A stretch of 64,000 nucleotides of DNA, taken from positions 1-64,000 of the forward strand of contig DAOTVQ010000048.1 in assembly GCA_034436355.1 (NCBI GenBank), written 5' to 3'. Shown here piece after piece: positions 25,826 to 34,031 of this stretch. The stretch is from CP2-2F sp034436355. GTDB taxonomy: Bacteria > Chloroflexota > Anaerolineae > Aggregatilineales > UBA2796. Numbering within the stretch: position 1 is the stretch's first letter; each line of letters opens with the position of its first letter. The translations under genes were made by a program, and so were the position numbers. Under the pieces are notes generated by a model that worked only from the letters and a program-made list of their open reading frames with translations, did no database searches and had not been told where the DNA came from.

Positions 25826-28573
25826 CTAGCGCACGTCTATAGGCAGCACCCAACTGACCACGCGCCCTGTGCTGCTGCTCTGCGCGCAGAGGGTGATAAG
25901 CTGCTGACCGGGCGGTAGATTCTCAAAGCGCACCACATAGCCGCTATTGGTATGGCTCGTATTTAAGCCGTAGGCTGCCCTGAAGGCATCCACCACATCA
26001 GGACGTGCCTGATCAGGGATGCTGACTGCCAAAATGCGCCCACTCTGGCTCGAGCAGCTATTGCCTTCAAAGGCTGTGATACTGCTGATGCCGGCGCTAT
26101 TGTTATTCGCGCTGCGGCTGCCATCGAACGACCAGCCCAGCACATTGAAGTCTTTCTCGACCACCAGTGCGTTGATGCTGGTATCAATTTGTGCGGCAGT
26201 CGGTTGATCAACCCACAGGCGCAAACTCTCAAAGCGCACCTGTGCGCCACCGCTGACGTTGACCAGCCGATCTGTCACCCATCCATAGAGCGTCTCGCCA
26301 CTGGGGCGCTGAATCGCCACATTCAACCAAAGCTGATTTGCCTCATCCCTAAACGGATTGTTGTCGCTGATGACAAAATCGCTCTGAGCGAGGATGGTCA
26401 CCTCTGTGCCGTTGGGAATGGCAGCCACAACATCATAACGTGAGGACGGTCCGCGCCGCACATTGACATTGCCCGAACTTCTAATGAAGCCTGTTAAGCC
26501 CACGCGGTCATCAATAGGCGGGATAGGCGTCGGTGTGGCAGTTGGCGTCTCGGTAGGTGTAGCGCTTGGCGTAACCGTTGGCGTGGGCGTATCGGTTGGG
26601 GTGGGGCTTGGTGTAGCGCTGGGTGTAACTGTTGGTGTGGGTGTGTGGGTTGGGGTAGCGCTTGGCGTGAAAGTAGGGGTAGGTGTTGGCGTGCGCGTGG
26701 CTAGGGTAGCTGTTGCTGTTAAATCCATGCTGATGCGGGTTAGCGCGATAGACTGAATGGTAGCTTCAGCGTTCAGAGTCGCTGCCTGATTCGTGACTTG
26801 GGCAATTGCAGTTTGTGCCTGTTCGGTTTGCAATGCCTGCACAGTTTGCGCTTGCAATGTAAGCTGTGCTTGTGCCGTTTCTGTGGCAACGGCAAGGCGT
26901 GCCTCGTCGGTCTGAATAAGGTCAGGTGTAGGCGTTATAGTTGGCACAATGATGATCATGCCGCCTTCGGTCGGCGTTTCGGCGGGAGCATCGGGTGAAG
27001 GCACTTCTGTTGGGGAGACCTTTGTAGCAGGCGGCTCATCAGTAGTGGGCACCTCTGTGGCAGGTGGCTCATCAGTCGCATCGGGTGCTGACTCGGTAGG
27101 TGCTTCCGTCACGATTAGGGGCGCCTCTGTGGGGGAGGGTGCATCGGTTGGTGGCACTTCCGTCTCAGCTGGTGGCGCATCCGTTGGCGGCGGCGTGTCT
27201 GTGGCGGGCGGTTCATCGGTCGGGTTGGGATCAGTGGTTGGTTCGGGCGTGACTGGCACAACGACCATCCCTGCCGTTGGCGACTCCGTTGGCTGTGGCG
27301 GTGCCTCTGCTGTTTGCGTCGCCGCCAACGAAAGTGCCACAGATGTGCCGAACTGCACAGTCTGTTCAGCAGCAACTGCTGTCTCAGTCTGATGAAGAGT
27401 TTCCTGATTAGACTGTGTCAGAAGCAATGCAATGGCAACAATTGCCAATATAACCAAAACCACGCCCAACAATGCAACCAACGGAAAGGATGGGCGTCCA
27501 CGTGGTGCAGGGTCAGGCTCAGCAACGAGTGGTGTGCCACGACGGGGATTTTCTTCTGCCACAGTGCCTCCCAGAGGGGTTAAGCGCATACGCTCCACCT
27601 CCGCCTTCGGTGGCTGCTGAACAGGCACCGGCGTTGAAGGGGCAATCGGTGATGGAATCTGCTTGGAAGTGAGTTGGAAAGTGAAGAAGCCCGTTGTCTT
27701 TTCTTTTTCCTCCACCATGTCGGCTGCCGCTTTGAAATCCCGCGCAAAGTGCGAGATGGTGTCGTAGCGTTGGTCAGGGTCTTTGGCGATGGCGCGCCCA
27801 ATCGCAGCTGAGAGCGCTTCTGGTGTGCCAGCCCGCAGGGTGTGAGCCGGCACTGGCACCTCATTGATATGTTTGTGCATCAGTGCATAAGGTGCATCCA
27901 CTGGCACTTCAAAAGGCATTTTACCCGTTACCAGTGTGTAGACCACTAAGCCAAGCGCGTATTGGTCAACTTTGGGCGTGAGCGTCTCACCCCGCCACTG
28001 TTCAGGCGCCATGTAGGCAACTGTCCCCATCGAGGTGCCGGGCATCGTCACTTGGGAAGCGATATCGAGTGGCTTAGCAATGCCAAAATCCACTAGGTAG
28101 GGCGTGCCATTCTCATCAAACATGATGTTGCTAGGCTTGATATCGCGGTGGATAATGTTTTGGCGGTGTGCGTAGTCCAGCGCGCTGCCGATCTTGATGA
28201 GCATATCGGCAATTTCGTTGAGCGAGAGCAGTTGCGCGCTGGTCTCACGGCGCTCACGGACGCGATCACCGAGCGAGCCGCCACGCAGCAGGCGCATTGC
28301 CATGTAGTTCACGCCCATCTGCGTGCCGTAGGTGTAAATCGCCACGATGTGCGGATGATCCATTGAGGCAGCAATTTGCGCTTCGCGGGTAAAGCGTTCA
28401 ATGAAGCCATCTTCCATGTTGAATTGCTGTGCCAGCACCTTAACCGCCACGTTGCGCTTAAGGTTTGCCTGATAGCCGAGGTAGACCTCCGCCATGCCGC
28501 CGCGCCCGATGAGTTCTTTCAGTTCGTACTCACCGAGCTTTTGCCCGACTAAATTACGGTTGTTCATGTACAT
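25826..28573 (-). CDS. Transmembrane Ser/Thr protein kinase with Thr/Pro stalk, SH3b and C-terminal beta domain
   Basis: 915 residues. The cytoplasmic kinase domain at ~14-275 has GRGGMAEVYLG, the Lys in VAVKVL, HRDIKPSN, DFGIAKP and APEQWRGE, all intact. One membrane segment lies near 372-393 (FPLVALLGVVLVILAIVAIA). Outside the membrane follow a long Thr/Pro/Glu-rich region, an Ala/Gln-rich probable coiled coil (EARLAVATETAQAQLTLQAQ), TPTPT repeats, an SH3b domain near 700-770 (GNVNVRRGPSSRYDVVAAIP) and a C-terminal beta domain of the type FNVLGWSFDGS...RPDVVDAF. The layout suggests a wall- or surface-sensing kinase, with SH3b in the place PASTA repeats take in PknB. ATG 28573 or 28567 could start it. 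It ends at a strong terminator. Confidence 0.9.
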   Translation of the reverse strand: MYMNNRNLVGQKLGEYELKELIGRGGMAEVYLGYQANLKRNVAVKVLAQQFNMEDGFIERFTREAQIAASMDHPHIVAIYTYGTQMGVNYMAMRLLRGGSLGDRVRERRETSAQLLSLNEIADMLIKIGSALDYAHRQNIIHRDIKPSNIMFDENGTPYLVDFGIAKPLDIASQVTMPGTSMGTVAYMAPEQWRGETLTPKVDQYALGLVVYTLVTGKMPFEVPVDAPYALMHKHINEVPVPAHTLRAGTPEALSAAIGRAIAKDPDQRYDTISHFARDFKAAADMVEEKEKTTGFFTFQLTSKQIPSPIAPSTPVPVQQPPKAEVERMRLTPLGGTVAEENPRRGTPLVAEPDPAPRGRPSFPLVALLGVVLVILAIVAIALLLTQSNQETLHQTETAVAAEQTVQFGTSVALSLAATQTAEAPPQPTESPTAGMVVVPVTPEPTTDPNPTDEPPATDTPPPTDAPPAETEVPPTDAPSPTEAPLIVTEAPTESAPDATDEPPATEVPTTDEPPATKVSPTEVPSPDAPAETPTEGGMIIIVPTITPTPDLIQTDEARLAVATETAQAQLTLQAQTVQALQTEQAQTAIAQVTNQAATLNAEATIQSIALTRISMDLTATATLATRTPTPTPTFTPSATPTHTPTPTVTPSATPSPTPTDTPTPTVTPSATPTETPTATPTPIPPIDDRVGLTGFIRSSGNVNVRRGPSSRYDVVAAIPNGTEVTILAQSDFVISDNNPFRDEANQLWLNVAIQRPSGETLYGWVTDRLVNVSGGAQVRFESLRLWVDQPTAAQIDTSINALVVEKDFNVLGWSFDGSRSANNNSAGISSITAFEGNSCSSQSGRILAVSIPDQARPDVVDAFRAAYGLNTSHTNSGYVVRFENLPPGQQLITLCAQSSSTGRVVSWVLPIDVR
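26517..26695 (-). repeat. Tandem Thr-Pro coding repeats in the kinase stalk
   Basis: Imperfect repeats of a roughly 20-codon unit encode TPTPTVTPSATP-like segments, with at least three copies of PTVTPSATP plus shorter TPTPT runs. At DNA level they appear on the plus strand as GGTGT/GGCGT-rich tracts. They form the extended stalk between membrane and SH3b domain and could vary in copy number. Confidence 0.75.
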
Positions 28574-28674
28574 AGGGTTGCCCTGAGCATTTGATTGCCT
28601 GAGTCGTTTGCCGTTTTATTGAATTCTAACCGACAATTGTAGATGATCTCTGCACAAGAAAGCGAGACCTGATC

Positions 28675-29340
28675 ATGCCGCTTAAGATTAACATGCTGAC
28701 GCTTGGTTTGGTACAAACCAATTGCTTTATGCTTGGCGATGAGGCGACTAAAACTGCCGTCCTGATTGATGCGCCAGACAACGCGCCTATTATACTCGAC
28801 AATTTGGAACGAGAAGGCTGGCAATTGGTTGGCATTCTTGCCACACACGCCCACTGGGATCACGTGCGCGCTGTGCGCGGCGTCAAAGAAGCCACTGGTG
28901 CGCCGTTCTACCTGCACGCAGATGATCTGCCGCTGCTGGAAAACATGCCTACACGCATTAAACAACTGACTGGGCAAGACGAGCTGCCTGCGCCACCGCC
29001 CGATGTTTTCGTCACGGCTGGCAGCACGCTTACCTTTCCCGCCTTCAGCTTAGAGGTGCGCTTTACACCCGGCCATACACGTGGGCATGTCAGCTATATT
29101 CTCCATGAAGGCGCAGTTGCCTTCAGCGGCGATTGCCTTTTTGAAGGCAGCATTGGGCGCACCGACCTGCCCGGCGCCGATTTCGGCACGCTGATGGAGT
29201 CGATTGTTGATCAACTGCTCAGCCTGCCCGATGATTATACCGTTGCTTGTGGGCATGGGCGCACTACCACCATTGCCCAAGAGCGCCACACCAACCCTTT
29301 CATTGCGGATTGGCTGGCGCAGCGTGGCGGCGAACGCTGA
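28675..29340 (+). CDS. Metallo-beta-lactamase-fold hydrolase (glyoxalase II-like)
   Basis: 221 residues. The zinc motif HxHxDH is present as THAHWDHVRAV near residues 58-68. Further ligands are His in FTPGHTRGHVSYI near 135, Asp in FSGDCLFEGSIGRTDLPGAD near 155 and His in CGHGRTTTIAQER near 195. These match the YcbL/GloB-like branch, which hydrolyses thioesters such as lactoylglutathione analogues; the substrate is not certain. No signal peptide is present, so it should be cytosolic. It is divergent from the kinase gene (about 100 bases) and overlaps the methyltransferase start by 17 bases. Confidence 0.88.
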   Translation: MPLKINMLTLGLVQTNCFMLGDEATKTAVLIDAPDNAPIILDNLEREGWQLVGILATHAHWDHVRAVRGVKEATGAPFYLHADDLPLLENMPTRIKQLTGQDELPAPPPDVFVTAGSTLTFPAFSLEVRFTPGHTRGHVSYILHEGAVAFSGDCLFEGSIGRTDLPGADFGTLMESIVDQLLSLPDDYTVACGHGRTTTIAQERHTNPFIADWLAQRGGER

Positions 29341-29845
29341 GGCACTCCGTTTACATAGCCTCTTGGCGCAGTTGCCATACCTGGGCAGCCTGCTTGATCT
29401 CGGCTGTGGCACTTGTGCTGATTTTCCAGTCTACCTTGCCGCAGGCGCACAATGCATTTATGCTGTAGATTGGGATCGGTTGGCGCTGCGTGCCGTTCAG
29501 CGTGTGCAGCGGATGCGTCAGGCTGCGCCCCTACGCTTGATCTATGCCGATCTGTGCGAGGTCGCCTTTGCGCAGCACGCCTTCGACGCTATCCTGATCC
29601 GCCATCCCGATATAGACCGTGCGCCTTCGGTTTGGCAGGCTGCCTTAGGGCGCTTGCCCCGCTGGCTGAAGCCACACGGCAGGCTGCTCATCACAACCTA
29701 CAGCCTTTCCGAATTGGCGCACATGCGCGCCTTGTGTGCGACGTACAGTGCGCTGCACGCCGCGCCGCTGGATGAACGCCAATTGATGGCGGCGGCGCTT
29801 TCCGGGCGCGATTCTTACGCGCTGTGCTACGCGCTCAGCACATGA
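29324..29845 (+). CDS. Class I SAM-dependent methyltransferase-like protein
   Basis: About 173 residues from GTG 29324, which overlaps the previous gene by 17 bases. An earlier in-frame start (29204) would overlap by 137 bases and is unlikely. The SAM-binding motif I is clear (LGSLLDLGCGTCADFPVYLA), followed by an acidic motif II (IYAVDWDRLALRAVQ), motif III-like LRLIYADL and AFDAILIRHPDIDRA. The IRHPD segment resembles methyltransferase families with an N/D-P-P-like post-motif, but the target is unknown. The protein is short and lacks a substrate domain. Translational coupling to the metallo-hydrolase gene is probable. Confidence 0.75.
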   Translation: MAANAEALRLHSLLAQLPYLGSLLDLGCGTCADFPVYLAAGAQCIYAVDWDRLALRAVQRVQRMRQAAPLRLIYADLCEVAFAQHAFDAILIRHPDIDRAPSVWQAALGRLPRWLKPHGRLLITTYSLSELAHMRALCATYSALHAAPLDERQLMAAALSGRDSYALCYALST

Positions 29846-31271
29846 TGCCAACGCGGGCGCAGAAGGTCGGGCGCAGATCAAGAGCGGTCTGCGCCTGCAC
29901 CGCGCTGAACAACTGTAAGGGTGTGCCAACGCCAAGGTTCACCTGCCGCACATAGGCGCTTAGCCCTGCTATGAGCGCCGCATCGCCGATCTGTTCGCCA
30001 AGCTGCCGCAGAAAGACTGCACCACCGCCGTAGACGGTACTCATGTAGTCGTTAAAGTCGCGGAAGTCATCTAGGGCGGTGTTGATCGGGCGCGCTATTG
30101 AAATGCGGTTATACCACGTCAGCACATGCGACCAATATTCCTCAGCAGCGTTTGGGCTGCCATAGGCGGTATATTTGTAGAATAGGTAGGCGGCAACTTG
30201 CGTCAGGCTTTCATCTAGCCACGCGTGCCGCAGTGTATCGTTGCCGGCGATGCCGTAAAACCACTGGTGCGCCACTTCATGGGCGGTGATGAAACGCCGA
30301 TAGATGTAGGTGCGGTCGTTGTTCACGAAAATCAGCGTCGGATATTCCTCACCGCCGCTAGGGAAGCGCATGGCGATCACGCTTAGTTCGGCGTAGGGAT
30401 AGGGACTGATGACCTGATCAAAATAGTTGAAGGCAGCCACGCTGATTTGGGCAATCTCCTGCGCACCAACGGGATCGCCGCTATACAGCACGCGGATCGG
30501 CACATTGGCGCCTGCCGCCTCGATCACGTTCCAGCCGCGCACCTGCACCAGCACGAAATTCCGCACGGGTCCCGTCACAATGGTGTAGGTTGTCGTGCCA
30601 TCGCCGTTATCTTCCGCGCCTTTCAGCGAGCCGACAAACCACGTGCCATAGCTGCTTGGCGCACGCACACGCACCGCATAGAGTGCCGACTCGGTGTAGG
30701 CGTAATCTAAGCCTTTGGTTGCCACGTCTTGCCGCCAGCCTGATGAGTCGTAGACAGCGACCATGGGCAGCGGTTCGCTGACGTAGAAGAAATTGCTATT
30801 GGCAGGGATGCTGATTGTGTAGTCGAACTCGAAGGTTGCCATCCCGTTCGGTGGCAGCGGCGCAGGCAGCACCACTGCATAGACGGTGGCGTTCGCATCG
30901 CGCACTTGCCCACTGATCGGCGCACCGTTCAGGCTAAGCGCTGTCACGCGCATTTGGCGCGCCTGATGCACAGGATGATTCGGATAAAGGCGGAAGATCA
31001 CCTCGCTTTGCGGGGCGCCGCTGGTGTTGACGTAGATCACACGCGCTTTGCCCGTCAGCACGCCGCGCTGATGGTCAACATCCAGCGCCAGCAGATAGCG
31101 TGTGCGGTTGCTGAAGGCGTTTGCCAAGCCCGCAAAGCCCGCCCTTGCCCAAATCGGATCGGTCAAGAGCGCCTCATCAGGCAGGCTTGGCAGCCCTGCG
31201 GCACGGATCGGTGCGGGCAGTGCCGCAGCCAACAGCGCAAGGCTGAACAGTAGGCATAAGAAACGTCGCAT
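29835..31271 (-). CDS. Secreted M1-family (gluzincin) metallopeptidase
   Basis: 478 residues with a clear signal peptide (RRFLCLLFSLALLAAALPAP, cleavage near IRAAG). The N-terminal saddle domain (~40-240) contains RYLLALDVDHQRGVLTGKAR. The catalytic domain has HEVAHQWFYG with zinc ligands His331 and His335, general base Glu332, and the third ligand in LDESLTQVAAYLFY near 353. The exopeptidase GAMEN motif appears as PSGGEEYPTLIFV, a divergent form. It is shorter than full aminopeptidase N (about 870) and ends soon after the catalytic domain, like other compact M1 proteins. It is probably extracellular or cell-surface. It overlaps the methyltransferase 3' end by 11 bases. Confidence 0.87.
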   Translation of the reverse strand: MRRFLCLLFSLALLAAALPAPIRAAGLPSLPDEALLTDPIWARAGFAGLANAFSNRTRYLLALDVDHQRGVLTGKARVIYVNTSGAPQSEVIFRLYPNHPVHQARQMRVTALSLNGAPISGQVRDANATVYAVVLPAPLPPNGMATFEFDYTISIPANSNFFYVSEPLPMVAVYDSSGWRQDVATKGLDYAYTESALYAVRVRAPSSYGTWFVGSLKGAEDNGDGTTTYTIVTGPVRNFVLVQVRGWNVIEAAGANVPIRVLYSGDPVGAQEIAQISVAAFNYFDQVISPYPYAELSVIAMRFPSGGEEYPTLIFVNNDRTYIYRRFITAHEVAHQWFYGIAGNDTLRHAWLDESLTQVAAYLFYKYTAYGSPNAAEEYWSHVLTWYNRISIARPINTALDDFRDFNDYMSTVYGGGAVFLRQLGEQIGDAALIAGLSAYVRQVNLGVGTPLQLFSAVQAQTALDLRPTFCARVGIMC

Positions 31272-31280
31272 AGCAAGCCC

Positions 31281-31799
31281 TCATCGAATTGCCGTCGCCA
31301 CAGCAGTACAGGCAAGAGTCACTACGCCCAAGGCTAGGTTAAGCGTGGTCAGGCGCTGCTCACGCTGGCGCAGCCGCGCCGTTTCGCCGTTATCTTTGCC
31401 GCGCTGCGCCAAGAAAGAAGCGCGCTCTAGGGCAGGCAGCACGCCAAACTGCATCAGCGCGCCCACGCCAATCATACCGAACACAGCAATGTGCTTGATC
31501 AGCATTGCCCGTGACCAATCATTATCGAATTGCAAAAAGCCTGTGTAGTGCGGACTTGCGCTCATCTGGAATAAGCCGGTGGTCAGCAGCACCAACAAAC
31601 TGAGGTTTGCCACCACTTGAAAGCGCTTCCGCAGACGATCCAGCAGGCTGAGCAGTGCGGCACTGCCTTCGCTGCGCGCCAAGAGTGCGCGTGCAGCGGG
31701 CATAATGATCAGCGAGAGCAGCAGCAAGCCGCCCAACCATGCGACGGCTGCCAATAGGTGCAAAAAGAGGCTGAGCGTCAGCAGCCAGTCCGTGACCAT
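31281..31799 (-). CDS. CopD-like four-helix membrane protein
   Basis: 172 residues with four predicted membrane helices: LSLFLHLLAAVAWLGGLLLL, ANLSLLVLLTTGLFQM, LIKHIAVFGMIGVGALMQFG and LNLALGVVTLACTAVATAI. His residues in the first and third helices (LHLLAAVAWLGG, MLIKHIAVFG) recall the CopD/YcnJ copper-transport family. No copper-binding partner gene is adjacent. It starts about 10 bases upstream of the M1 peptidase on the same strand, so the two may form an operon. The function is assigned by fold only. Confidence 0.7.
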   Translation of the reverse strand: MVTDWLLTLSLFLHLLAAVAWLGGLLLLSLIIMPAARALLARSEGSAALLSLLDRLRKRFQVVANLSLLVLLTTGLFQMSASPHYTGFLQFDNDWSRAMLIKHIAVFGMIGVGALMQFGVLPALERASFLAQRGKDNGETARLRQREQRLTTLNLALGVVTLACTAVATAIR

Positions 31800-32104
31800 G
31801 TGTTTTTACCCAACTATGTAGGCGATAGGTGTGATTGTGGCACTGATGCGGCGCAATTGTCAAATGGGCGTGTTAAAGCCGCACGATAATCCAGAGAGGC
31901 CGCCCACAACAGAACGCCCTCACGCCCTTAATATCATAATGGGCTAACCACCACCCGTTTCATAATACACTGGCGAGAGGTGCCAAGCCGTGAAGCTGGG
32001 CGCAGGCGCTATCAATAAAGACTTCTGGGGGAAAGGCGGGGCGGCGTTTCTGTGCGCCACCTCATCGCCTCTCAGTCAGTGTGTGCAGGGTAGGATTCAG
32101 GCAG
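31800..32104. other. Intergenic stretch without a supported gene
   Basis: About 305 bases between two reverse-strand genes. I see no convincing open frame, no hairpin with a U-run and no clear promoter. A short peptide INKDFWGKGG on the plus strand near 32010 recalls the N-terminus of nucleotide-sugar dehydratases, but the match stops after a few residues. Confidence 0.5.
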
Positions 32105-32386
32105 CTAATCGGGCAGAATGCGCGTGCCGAGAAAGTAATCCACCCAGATGAAGCACAACAACACCATCGGCAAACCTGCTAACGGCAGAAATGGGACTTC
32201 CACAAAGCTGATTAACAGCGTTGAGTCGAGTGGGATATTGGTGGCAAGAAAGGTCACGACAGTCAGCGCGCCGCCGGTGATGATGGCTAACGCCCATGCC
32301 AGCAGACGGCGTGCATTCAAGGCAACATCAGGTGCTTCAGTGGTCTGTGGCGTGGCAGCTGAAGTCACTTCAGGCTTATCGCTCAT
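32105..32386 (-). CDS. Small two-helix membrane protein, unknown
   Basis: 93 residues: a polar, Thr-rich N-terminus, then two hydrophobic helices (LLAWALAIITGGALTVVTFL and LPLAGLPMVLLCFIWVDYFL) and a short tail. The start ATG 32386 follows an A/T-rich leader without a strong Shine-Dalgarno. No family is recognised. Because the stop is far from its neighbour it is probably independently transcribed. It lies upstream of the CopD-like gene and downstream of the polysaccharide cluster on the same strand. Coding status is supported by the hydrophobic pattern and length only. Confidence 0.6.
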   Translation of the reverse strand: MSDKPEVTSAATPQTTEAPDVALNARRLLAWALAIITGGALTVVTFLATNIPLDSTLLISFVEVPFLPLAGLPMVLLCFIWVDYFLGTRILPD

Positions 32387-32462
32387 GATTTCTTTTTGAC
32401 TCCTATGTGGTTGTATGATCAGATTGTAGCGCGCCCGCCTTGTAACGTCAACGATCCCGCGC

Positions 32463-34010
32463 TCAATCCGCGCTGGCAGATGCCGCCTTGTCGCGCCACA
32501 CTAACCCAAGCGCCATGCCGCGTAATCGGTTGAACAGCTCGCGCTCTAGCCACCATAACGCCATCAAATAGACCGCACCACCAACGCTTACCGCAACGAA
32601 GATGCTCACCAAGCCGCTCAAGGTCGTCATCCATGCCCACCCATCCAGAGCTTGCAAGATCAGCCAAACTGCGCCGCCCATCAACCCACTGCCGACGAGC
32701 GCAGGCACAAACTGCCGCAGCGCGCCCCAGAAAGTAAATCTCAAAATGCGGGAGGCGATATACAGCCGCAGCAGACTAACCAACACTGCCACGCCCAAAT
32801 GCCCAACCGCAACGGCAAGGGCGCTATCTTGGGCAAGGATATAGAGTGTTGGCGCTAGGAACAGAAACTCGACCAAGGTTGTTTTCCACAAAATATCGGG
32901 ACGCCCAATCGCCTTATAGACATCCCCAATGTTCCACGAGACGGCAAGCACTGTGCCATACAGCGAGAGAATCGCCATTACAGGACCCGCCGCTGACCAT
33001 TCTGCCCCAAAGAGCGTTTGGGTGAACAACGGCGCGATGAGCGCCAAGCCCACGCCCGCCGGCACCGTCACCAACGAGACGTAGCGCAAGGCGGTCATCA
33101 CACCCTTACGCAGTTGATCGTGGTCGTTTTGCAACATGGCATAGGCGGGAAACAGCACTTGGGCAATCACAATCGAGAAGTTGATGATCAGGATTTCGGG
33201 CATTCGATAAGCAACGGTGTACACACCGAGCGCAGCATCCCCTAGCAGCCGCCCGATGAAAACATAATCAATGTTTGCCTGCAACGCCGAAAGGAAGCTA
33301 TCTAGGCTTGCTTTGTAGCCATAGCTGAATAACTGACGTGCGATAGGCAGCTTAAAGCGCAGCTTTGGGCGCCATGGCAGCACGCGCCACGCCAACGCTG
33401 CAAAGGTGAAGCGCCCGACCAACTGACCCAACACTAATGCCCACACGCCCAAGCCCATCAGTGCCAGCTCGATTGCCACCACGCTTTTAAGCAGACTCTC
33501 GCCAAGGCTTGGCACAAAGCGCAAGCCAAATTTCATCTCACGCTTGATGAGTGCGTCGTGGATGCCGCCAAAGCTGCTGATCACAAAGCTGAAACTGAGG
33601 ATAGGTAAAATGATCATGATCAGCGGCTCTTTGAAGAAAGCTGCCACAAAGGGTGAAGCGATGCACGCCACCAGCCAAATGATCAGGTTGCTGGCGATGT
33701 TCATCCAGAAGGCAGTGTGTGCGGCGTCCTCAATATCATCGCGCCGTTGAATGAGCGCTAGTTCCAAGCCTAGATCGCGCACGGCATCTAGAAAACTCAT
33801 GGCAGTTAGCGCAAAGCCAACAATGCCAAACTGCGCTGTCGTGAGCAGGCGCGCCAGAATGATCGTCGTGGCAAGGTTGGCACCCTTGCTCAAGATGTAG
33901 CTGAGGTACGTCCACGCTGTGCTTTTGACGGCTTTTTGGGTCACGCTGTTCACAGTGACGCCCGACTCACTGAGGGAATCAGGCGTAGGTAGCGGCTCAG
34001 GTGCGCTCAT
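32463..34010 (-). CDS. Polysaccharide flippase (Wzx/MATE-like oligosaccharide exporter)
   Basis: 515 residues with about 14 membrane helices, the layout of the polysaccharide transport (PST/Wzx) family in the MOP superfamily. The opening pattern KSTAWTYLSYILSKGANLAT and LLTTAQFGIVGFALTAMSFL and the segment DDIEDAAHTAFWMNIASNLI are characteristic of lipopolysaccharide/teichuronic flippases. It would move undecaprenyl-linked glycan units across the membrane. It is the third gene after a sugar-phosphate transferase and a GT2 gene on the same strand, 21 bases behind the latter. A ~30-residue soluble N-terminal tail precedes helix 1. Confidence 0.9.
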   Translation of the reverse strand: MSAPEPLPTPDSLSESGVTVNSVTQKAVKSTAWTYLSYILSKGANLATTIILARLLTTAQFGIVGFALTAMSFLDAVRDLGLELALIQRRDDIEDAAHTAFWMNIASNLIIWLVACIASPFVAAFFKEPLIMIILPILSFSFVISSFGGIHDALIKREMKFGLRFVPSLGESLLKSVVAIELALMGLGVWALVLGQLVGRFTFAALAWRVLPWRPKLRFKLPIARQLFSYGYKASLDSFLSALQANIDYVFIGRLLGDAALGVYTVAYRMPEILIINFSIVIAQVLFPAYAMLQNDHDQLRKGVMTALRYVSLVTVPAGVGLALIAPLFTQTLFGAEWSAAGPVMAILSLYGTVLAVSWNIGDVYKAIGRPDILWKTTLVEFLFLAPTLYILAQDSALAVAVGHLGVAVLVSLLRLYIASRILRFTFWGALRQFVPALVGSGLMGGAVWLILQALDGWAWMTTLSGLVSIFVAVSVGGAVYLMALWWLERELFNRLRGMALGLVWRDKAASASAD

Positions 34011-34031
34011 AGTATCCCTTATGCTGATCGG

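Noticed and set aside
26463..27392. Plus-strand open frames encoding Gly/Val-rich peptides
   Set aside because: They are antisense images of the Thr/Pro/Glu-rich stalk of the kinase gene; repeat composition keeps several frames open.
31990..32060. INKDFWGKGG peptide resembling a nucleotide-sugar dehydratase start
   Set aside because: The similarity ends after about ten residues and no later motif (TGHTGFKG) follows; too short to support a pseudogene call.
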